A stretch of 40,020 bases of DNA from Alloyangia mangrovi (GTDB taxonomy: Bacteria > Pseudomonadota > Alphaproteobacteria > Rhodobacterales > Rhodobacteraceae). The stretch spans positions 1 to 40,020 of the forward strand of contig NZ_NTHN02000055.1 in NCBI RefSeq assembly GCF_002300555.2. The letters run 5' to 3'. The first letter of the stretch is position 1; every line of letters begins with the position of its first letter. A program made the translations under genes and the position numbers. The notes below the pieces were generated by a model. The model did not search any database, was not told the origin of the DNA, and saw nothing but the letters and a program-made list of their open reading frames with translations. Positions 34,176 to 40,020 of the stretch are shown one piece after another.

Positions 34176-35369
34176 ATGAACATCCATGAATATCAGGCGA
34201 AAGCGCTCCTGCGCGAATACGGCTGCCCGGTTTCGGACGGCCGCGTCGTGCTCAGCGCCAACGAAGCCAAGTCCGCTGCCGGCGAGCTCGACGGTCCGCT
34301 CTGGGTCGTCAAGGCGCAGATCCACGCAGGTGGCCGCGGCAAGGGCAAGTTCAAGGAAGCCGAAGCTGGCGAGAAGGGCGGCGTCCGTCTGGCCAAGTCG
34401 GTGGAAGAGGCGGCTGAAGAAGCCAAGAAGATGCTTGGCAAGACCCTGGTGACCCACCAGACCGGTCCGGCCGGCAAGCAGGTCAACCGCATCTACATCG
34501 AGGACGGCTCGGACATCGAGCGCGAACTCTATCTCGCCCTGCTCGTCGACCGCGTCACCTCGCGCGTGTCCTTCGTATGCTCCACCGAAGGCGGCATGGA
34601 CATCGAGGAAGTCGCAGCCTCGACCCCCGAGAAGATCCTGTCGTTCTCCGTCGACCCGGCCACCGGCTACCAGCCGTTCCACGGCCGCCGCGTTGCCTTC
34701 GCCCTCGGCCTCGAAGGCCCGGCGATGAAGCAATGCGTGAAGCTGATGGGTCAGCTCTACAAGGCCTTCATCGAGAAGGACATGGAGATGCTGGAGATCA
34801 ACCCGCTGATCCTCATGCCCGGCGGCAACCTCAAGGTGCTCGACGCGAAGCTCGGCTTCGACGGCAACGCCATGTACCGCCAGCCCGACATCGCCAACCT
34901 GCGCGACGAGACCGAGGAAGACGCCAAGGAACTCGAAGCCTCCAAGTACGACCTCAACTACATCGCACTGGATGGTGAGATCGGCTGCATGGTGAACGGC
35001 GCGGGCCTGGCCATGGCGACCATGGACATCATCAAGCTCTACGGCGCAGAGCCTGCCAACTTCCTCGACGTCGGTGGCGGCGCGACCAAGGAGAAGGTGA
35101 CCGAGGCGTTCAAGATCATCACGTCCGACAAGAACGTGAAGGGCATCCTCGTCAACATCTTCGGCGGCATCATGCGCTGCGACGTCATCGCCGAGGGCGT
35201 CATCGCCGCGGTGAAGGAAGTGGGCCTGCAGGTTCCGCTCGTCGTCCGCCTCGAAGGCACCAACGTTGAGCTTGGCAAGAAGATCATCAACGAGTCCGGC
35301 CTGGACGTGATCGCTGCCGACAACCTCTCCGACGGCGCCGAGAAGATCGTGAAAGCGGTCAAGGGCTGA
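34176..35369 (+). CDS. sucC: Succinyl-CoA synthetase beta subunit (ADP-forming)
   Basis: 397 aa, the normal length. Makes ATP or GTP while converting succinyl-CoA to succinate. ATP-grasp domain: [39 protein letters not shown], ending with [19 protein letters not shown]; the C-terminal CoA-ligase domain has [17 protein letters not shown] and [15 protein letters not shown]. An in-frame extension upstream is open, but the ATG at 34176 (MNIHEYQ) is universal in the family. It leads the sucC-sucD-sucA-sucB cluster. Confidence 0.98.
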   Translation: MNIHEYQAKALLREYGCPVSDGRVVLSANEAKSAAGELDGPLWVVKAQIHAGGRGKGKFKEAEAGEKGGVRLAKSVEEAAEEAKKMLGKTLVTHQTGPAGKQVNRIYIEDGSDIERELYLALLVDRVTSRVSFVCSTEGGMDIEEVAASTPEKILSFSVDPATGYQPFHGRRVAFALGLEGPAMKQCVKLMGQLYKAFIEKDMEMLEINPLILMPGGNLKVLDAKLGFDGNAMYRQPDIANLRDETEEDAKELEASKYDLNYIALDGEIGCMVNGAGLAMATMDIIKLYGAEPANFLDVGGGATKEKVTEAFKIITSDKNVKGILVNIFGGIMRCDVIAEGVIAAVKEVGLQVPLVVRLEGTNVELGKKIINESGLDVIAADNLSDGAEKIVKAVKG

Positions 35370-35448
35370 TGCGTCTGGGGGCGCTGCGGCGCTCCCTCCC
35401 CGGAATTCTGGCTGCGCCCGTCGCAGCGACAATCAGGAGAACGCCACA

Positions 35449-36333
35449 ATGGCAGTCCTCGTTAACGAAAACACCAAAGTCATCTGTCAGGGCCTGACCG
35501 GCTCGCAGGGCACCTTCCACACCGAGCAGGCGATCGCCTACGGCACCAAGATGGTCGGCGGCGTGACCCCCGGCAAAGGCGGCCAGGAGCACCTTGGCCT
35601 GCCCGTGTTCAACTCGGTGCACGAAGCCAAGCACGTGACCGAAGCCAACGCCTCGGTGATCTACGTGCCGCCGCCCTTCGCTGCGGACTCGATCCTCGAA
35701 GCGATCGACGCCGAGATCGAGCTGATCATCTGCATCACCGAGGGCATCCCCGTCCTCGACATGATGAAGGTGAAGCGCGCGCTGGTGGACAGCAAGTCGC
35801 GCCTGATCGGCCCGAACTGCCCGGGTGTCATCACCCCCGACGCCTGCAAGATCGGCATCATGCCCGGCCACATCCACAAGCGCGGCTCGGTCGGCGTGGT
35901 CTCGCGTTCCGGCACGCTGACCTATGAAGCCGTGAAGCAGACCACCGACATGGGCCTCGGCCAGTCGTCGGCTGTTGGCATCGGCGGCGACCCCATCAAG
36001 GGCACCGAGCACATCGACGTGCTGGACATGTTCCTCGACGATCCGGAAACCCAGTCGATCATCATGATCGGCGAGATCGGTGGTTCGGCAGAAGAGGAAG
36101 CGGCAGAGTTCCTCGCCGAGCAGAAGAAGAAAGGCCGCTGGAAGCCGACCGCCGGTTTCATCGCGGGCCGCACTGCTCCTCCGGGCCGCCGCATGGGCCA
36201 CGCTGGCGCGATCGTCGCCGGTGGCAAGGGCGACGCCGAGTCCAAGATCGAGGCGATGAAATCCGCCGGTATCGTGGTCGCGGACAGCCCGGCGACGCTT
36301 GGTGAAGCTGTCATGAAAGCCATCAAGGGCTAA
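35449..36333 (+). CDS. sucD: Succinyl-CoA synthetase alpha subunit
   Basis: 294 aa. Binds CoA and carries the phospho-His: [15 protein letters not shown] (His about residue 251). Other family blocks are [45 protein letters not shown] and [13 protein letters not shown]. It follows sucC by about 80 bp, with the Shine-Dalgarno AGGAGA just before the ATG. The small gap holds a weak GC hairpin around 35377-35398. Confidence 0.98.
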   Translation: MAVLVNENTKVICQGLTGSQGTFHTEQAIAYGTKMVGGVTPGKGGQEHLGLPVFNSVHEAKHVTEANASVIYVPPPFAADSILEAIDAEIELIICITEGIPVLDMMKVKRALVDSKSRLIGPNCPGVITPDACKIGIMPGHIHKRGSVGVVSRSGTLTYEAVKQTTDMGLGQSSAVGIGGDPIKGTEHIDVLDMFLDDPETQSIIMIGEIGGSAEEEAAEFLAEQKKKGRWKPTAGFIAGRTAPPGRRMGHAGAIVAGGKGDAESKIEAMKSAGIVVADSPATLGEAVMKAIKG

Positions 36334-36343
36334 ATAGCACAGC

Positions 36344-36435
36344 GCGGGGCGGCACGTCCGCCCCGCACCCCCTGCAGGGTTCCGGCCCGAACGCGACCCG
36401 GAGCATCATGACGGGGGCCTTTCCCGAAGGCCCCC
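36344..36435 (+). promoter_or_regulatory. Two perfect hairpins between sucD and sucA
   Basis: GCGGGGCGG/CCGCCCCGC (36344-36352 with 36358-36366) and GGGGGCCTT/AAGGCCCCC (36413-36421 with 36427-36435), each a perfect 9-bp stem with a 5-nt loop. Neither is followed by a T run, so they may stabilise mRNA ends or partly terminate rather than end the transcript. Confidence 0.65.
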
Positions 36436-36476
36436 CTCCTGCTGCTTCAACGATCGGTCAGAAAGGAATGCGCGCG

Positions 36477-39446
36477 ATGACGGATCAAGGCTCGAATGAC
36501 CAGTTCCACGCCCTCAGCTTCATGCAGGGTGCGAACGCGGAATATCTCGAACAGATGTACGCCCGCTATGCAAACGACCCCTCCGCGGTGGACGAGGCGT
36601 GGAGCGAGTTCTTCAAACAACTCGGCGACGACGAGACCAGCGTGAAGGCCGAGGCGCAGGGCGCCTCCTGGGAGCGCGCCGACTGGCCGCCGACCCCGAA
36701 CGACGACCTGACCGCCGCGCTCACTGGCGAATGGCCGCTGATGCCCGCCGCCGAGGCGAAGGGCGCCGGCAAGAAGATCGCCGAGAAAGCCGCCGAGAAG
36801 GGCGTCGCGGTCACCGACGACCAGATCAAGCGGGCCGTGCTCGACTCGATCCGTGCGCTGATGATCATCCGCGCGCACCGCATCCGCGGTCACCTCGCGG
36901 CCGATCTCGACCCACTGGGCCTGCACGGCCGCGACCCGCACCCCGAGCTCGACCCCAAGGCCTACGGCTTCACCGAAGCCGACATGGACCGTCCGATCTT
37001 CATCGACAACGTGCTCGGCCTGCAGGTCGCCTCGCTGCGCGAGATCATGGGCGTGCTCAAGCGCACCTACTGCGGCACCTTCGCGCTGCAGTACATGCAC
37101 ATCTCGGACCCCGAGCAATCCGCTTGGCTCAAGGAGCGCATCGAGGGCTACGGCAAGGAAGTCAAATTCACCCGTGAGGGCCGCAAGGCGATCCTCAACA
37201 AGATGGTGGAAGCCGAGGGCTTCGAGAAGTTCCTGCACGTCAAGTACATGGGCACCAAGCGCTTCGGCCTCGACGGCGGCGAGTCGCTGATCCCTGCGAT
37301 GGAGCAGATCATCAAGCGCGGCGGCAGCCTCGGCATCAAGGAGATCGTCTTCGGCATGCCGCACCGCGGCCGCCTGTCGGTGCTCGCCAACGTGCTGCAG
37401 AAGCCCTACCGCGCGATCTTCAACGAATTCCAGGGCGGCTCGTTCAAGCCCGAGGACGTGGACGGTTCCGGCGACGTGAAATACCACCTCGGCGCCTCTT
37501 CGGACCGCGAGTTCGACGGCAACAAGGTGCACCTGTCGCTGACCGCCAACCCCTCGCACCTCGAGGCGGTGAACCCGGTGGTCCTGGGCAAGGTCCGCGC
37601 CAAGCAGGACCAGCTCGGCGACACCGAGCGCACCCAGGTTCTGCCGGTGCTGCTGCACGGCGACGCGGCCTTCGCGGGCCAGGGCGTCGTGGCCGAGTGC
37701 TTCGCGCTCTCGGGCCTGCGCGGCCACCGCACCGGCGGCACCATCCACATCGTGGTGAACAACCAGATCGGCTTCACCACCGCGCCGCACTTCTCGCGCT
37801 CCTCGCCCTACCCCACCGACAACGCACTGGTGGTCGAGGCGCCGATCTTCCACGTCAACGGCGATGACCCCGAGGCCGTGGTGCACGCCGCCAAGGTCGC
37901 GACCGAGTTCCGCCAGAAGTTTGGCAAGGACGTGGTCATCGACATCTTCTGCTATCGCCGGTTCGGTCACAACGAGGGCGACGAGCCCATGTTCACCAAC
38001 CCGATCATGTACAAGAAGATCAAGCAGCAGAAGACCACGCTGACGCTCTACACCGATCGTCTCGTCAAGGACGGGCTGATCCCCGAGGGCGAGATCGAGG
38101 ACATGAAGGCTGCCTTCCAAGCGCACCTCAACGAGGAATTCGAGGCCGGCAAGACCTACAAGCCGAACAAGGCCGACTGGCTCGACGGCCGCTGGTCGCA
38201 CCTCGACGCGCAGAAGGAAGGCAACTACCAGCGCGGCGAGACGGCGATCGCGCCCGAGACCATGGCCGATGTCGGCAAGGGGCTGACCACCGTCCCCGAG
38301 GGCTTCCCGCTGCACAAGACCGTGGGCCGTTTCCTCGAGGCGCGATCGAACATGTTCGAGAGCGGCAAGGGCTTCGACTGGGCGACCGGTGAAGCACTGG
38401 CCTTCGGCTCGCTGCTGACCGAGGGCTACCCGGTCCGCCTCGCCGGCCAGGACTCGACTCGCGGCACCTTCTCGCAGCGCCACTCGGGCCTGATCAACCA
38501 GGACAACGAAGAGCGCTACTACCCGCTCAACAACATCCGCGAGGGCCAGGCCCGCTACGAGGTGATCGACTCGGCGCTGTCCGAATACGCGGTCTCGGGC
38601 TTCGAATACGGCTACTCGCTGGCCGAGCCCAACGCGCTGACGCTCTGGGAAGCCCAGTTCGGCGACTTCGCCAACGGCGCGCAGATCATGTTCGACCAGT
38701 TCATCTCGTCGGGTGAATCGAAGTGGCTGCGCATGTCGGGCCTCGTCTGCCTGCTGCCGCACGGCTTCGAAGGCCAGGGCCCCGAGCACAGCTCGGCGCG
38801 CCTCGAGCGCTTCCTGCAGATGTGCGGCCAGGACAACTGGATCGTGGCCAACGTCTCGACCCCGGCCAACTACTTCCACATCCTGCGCCGCCAGCTGCAC
38901 CGCAGCTACCGCAAGCCGCTGATCCTGATGACGCCGAAATCGCTTCTGCGTCACAAGCTGGCGGTCTCCGAGGCGAAGGACTTCGTCACCGGCTCCTCGT
39001 TCCACCGCGTCCTCTGGGACAGCGCGGAATCCGGCGAAAGCGCAACCAAGCTGGTGTCGGACGACAAGATCAAGCGCGTCGTGATGTGCTCGGGCAAGGT
39101 CTATTACGACCTGCTCGAGGAGCGCGACGCCCGCGGCATCGACGATGTCTACCTGCTGCGGGTCGAGCAGTTCTATCCCTTCCCGGCAATCTCGCTGGTC
39201 AAGGAGCTGGAACGCTTCAAGGGCGCCGAGATGGTCTGGTGCCAGGAAGAGCCCAAGAACCAGGGCGCCTGGACCTTCATCGAGCCCAATATCGAATGGG
39301 TGCTGGGGCGCATTGACGCCACGCACAAGCGGCCGGTCTATGTCGGTCGCGCCACCTCGGCCTCGCCCGCAACGGGCCTGGCCAGCCAGCACAAGGCACA
39401 GCAAGAGGCGCTTGTGAACGAAGCGCTGACCATCGAAGGGAAATGA
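36477..39446 (+). CDS. sucA: 2-oxoglutarate dehydrogenase E1 component
   Basis: 989 aa from the ATG at 36477 ([10 protein letters not shown]); the ATG at 36468 is too close to the AAAGGA site. Decarboxylates 2-oxoglutarate with thiamine diphosphate and passes the succinyl group to E2. The N-terminal E2-binding region ([24 protein letters not shown], in part) is present. Core motifs are [29 protein letters not shown] (His about residue 394), [23 protein letters not shown] with the TPP-binding end, and the C-terminal pyrimidine domain with [15 protein letters not shown]. Fully conserved; sucB follows after 4 bp. Confidence 0.98.
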   Translation: MTDQGSNDQFHALSFMQGANAEYLEQMYARYANDPSAVDEAWSEFFKQLGDDETSVKAEAQGASWERADWPPTPNDDLTAALTGEWPLMPAAEAKGAGKKIAEKAAEKGVAVTDDQIKRAVLDSIRALMIIRAHRIRGHLAADLDPLGLHGRDPHPELDPKAYGFTEADMDRPIFIDNVLGLQVASLREIMGVLKRTYCGTFALQYMHISDPEQSAWLKERIEGYGKEVKFTREGRKAILNKMVEAEGFEKFLHVKYMGTKRFGLDGGESLIPAMEQIIKRGGSLGIKEIVFGMPHRGRLSVLANVLQKPYRAIFNEFQGGSFKPEDVDGSGDVKYHLGASSDREFDGNKVHLSLTANPSHLEAVNPVVLGKVRAKQDQLGDTERTQVLPVLLHGDAAFAGQGVVAECFALSGLRGHRTGGTIHIVVNNQIGFTTAPHFSRSSPYPTDNALVVEAPIFHVNGDDPEAVVHAAKVATEFRQKFGKDVVIDIFCYRRFGHNEGDEPMFTNPIMYKKIKQQKTTLTLYTDRLVKDGLIPEGEIEDMKAAFQAHLNEEFEAGKTYKPNKADWLDGRWSHLDAQKEGNYQRGETAIAPETMADVGKGLTTVPEGFPLHKTVGRFLEARSNMFESGKGFDWATGEALAFGSLLTEGYPVRLAGQDSTRGTFSQRHSGLINQDNEERYYPLNNIREGQARYEVIDSALSEYAVSGFEYGYSLAEPNALTLWEAQFGDFANGAQIMFDQFISSGESKWLRMSGLVCLLPHGFEGQGPEHSSARLERFLQMCGQDNWIVANVSTPANYFHILRRQLHRSYRKPLILMTPKSLLRHKLAVSEAKDFVTGSSFHRVLWDSAESGESATKLVSDDKIKRVVMCSGKVYYDLLEERDARGIDDVYLLRVEQFYPFPAISLVKELERFKGAEMVWCQEEPKNQGAWTFIEPNIEWVLGRIDATHKRPVYVGRATSASPATGLASQHKAQQEALVNEALTIEGK

Positions 39447-39450
39447 AGCG

Positions 39451-40020
39451 ATGACGACCGAAGTGCGCGTCCCCACGCTGGGTGAATCCGTGACCGAAGC
39501 CACGGTGGCCACCTGGTTCAAGAAGCCCGGTGACGCCGTCGCCGTGGACGAGATGCTCTGCGAGCTCGAGACCGACAAGGTGACCGTCGAGGTCCCCTCC
39601 CCGGTCGCCGGCGTCCTTGCGGACATCGTGGCCAAGGAAGGCGACACCGTGGGCGTCGACGCCCTGCTCGCCAATGTCGCCCCCGCGGGCGAAGCCGGTG
39701 CCGAGGCGGTCGAGGAACGCCCCTCGGCCAAGGCTGCCGAAGCGCCCGCCGCCGCGGGCGGCGAAGAGGTCAAGGTGATGGTCCCCACGCTGGGCGAATC
39801 CGTCTCCGAAGCCACGGTGGCCACCTGGTTCAAGAAGGTCGGTGACAGCGTCGCCGCCGACGAGATGCTCTGCGAGCTCGAGACCGACAAGGTTTCGGTC
39901 GAAGTGCCCGCGCCCGCCGCAGGCACGCTGACCGCGATCCTCGCCGAGGAAGGTGCCACCGTTCAGGCCGGCGGCCAGCTCGCCGTGCCCGGCGGCGCAG
40001 GTGCCGCTGCCGCTCCGGCA
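39451..40020 (+). CDS. sucB: 2-oxoglutarate dehydrogenase E2 component, two lipoyl domains (3' end outside window)
   Basis: 190 codons are visible and the frame is open at the window end. Two lipoyl domains follow each other: residues 1-~77 ([33 protein letters not shown]) and ~108-~182 ([33 protein letters not shown]), each with the lipoylated Lys in ETDKV, joined by an Ala/Glu-rich linker. E. coli SucB has one such domain; two-domain forms occur in this family group. The two DNA copies are nearly identical over long stretches. The peripheral-binding and catalytic domains lie beyond the window. Confidence 0.97.
   Translation, partial: MTTEVRVPTLGESVTEATVATWFKKPGDAVAVDEMLCELETDKVTVEVPSPVAGVLADIVAKEGDTVGVDALLANVAPAGEAGAEAVEERPSAKAAEAPAAAGGEEVKVMVPTLGESVSEATVATWFKKVGDSVAADEMLCELETDKVSVEVPAPAAGTLTAILAEEGATVQAGGQLAVPGGAGAAAAPA

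Noticed and set aside
36447-39959. 1170-codon open frame on the minus strand across sucA and sucB
   Set aside because: It is antisense to the clearly conserved sucA. Its product is His/Leu/Gly/Asp-rich without domains, an effect of GC-rich third positions in the true gene.

Overview
The window looks like chromosomal DNA of a marine-type alphaproteobacterium of the Rhodobacteraceae. It has high G+C with strong third-position GC bias, and the ethylmalonyl-CoA pathway genes, the sdhCDA-x-B and mdh/sucCDAB clusters and many small proteins look like those of Rhodobacter and roseobacters. I see no rRNA, tRNA, CRISPR array, phage, integrase, transposase or defence system. Most of the window is core metabolism.

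Layout. 1-5573 (+): the 3' end of ppdK, a secreted SleB-type cell-wall hydrolase, then folB-folP-glmM. 5755-8105 (-): a MATE exporter and two overlapping hotdog thioesterases. 8222-14815 (+): two tandem MerR-type regulators, a probable wreck of an acyl-CoA dehydrogenase gene, a small ribbon-helix-helix protein, a GST, and a tightly overlapping thiolase-cupin-FadJ-like beta-oxidation operon. 14978-18561: ccr (-) and ecm (+) diverge from an AT-rich control region. 18722-19737 (+): an H-NS-like protein overlapping deoD. 19824-21296 (-): a DUF1989 protein and two very small proteins. 21485-25181 (-): sdhCDA, a small lipoprotein and sdhB, ending in a strong terminator. 25448-28142 (-): mcl2, nnrU, a DUF1737 gene and mch. 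28396-32643 (+): a small secreted protein, then a YehZ-YehY-YehX-YehW type osmolyte ABC transporter. 32912-40020 (+): mdh, sucC, sucD, sucA and the start of a two-lipoyl-domain sucB.

How it fits together. Beta-oxidation supplies acetyl-CoA. Ccr, Ecm, Mch and Mcl2 are four steps of the ethylmalonyl-CoA route that turns acetyl-CoA into C4 units. Sdh, Mdh, Suc and the 2-oxoglutarate dehydrogenase E1 and E2 genes form the TCA segment that receives those units. PpdK links C4/C3 metabolism to gluconeogenesis.

The most useful non-gene observations are these. (1) Twin GTGATCAC palindromes lie about 110-150 bp upstream of both sdhC and sucC, which suggests a common TCA regulator. (2) Five intergenic copies of a hairpin-rich repeat share a CTTCTAGG...AAATATCCC core. 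(3) Four genes are each broken by one extra base in a 7-bp G/C run, which looks like a consistent homopolymer error, and all four read through when one base is removed. (4) A good Shine-Dalgarno and an acyl-CoA-dehydrogenase-like N-terminus open a reading frame that decays after about 25 residues.
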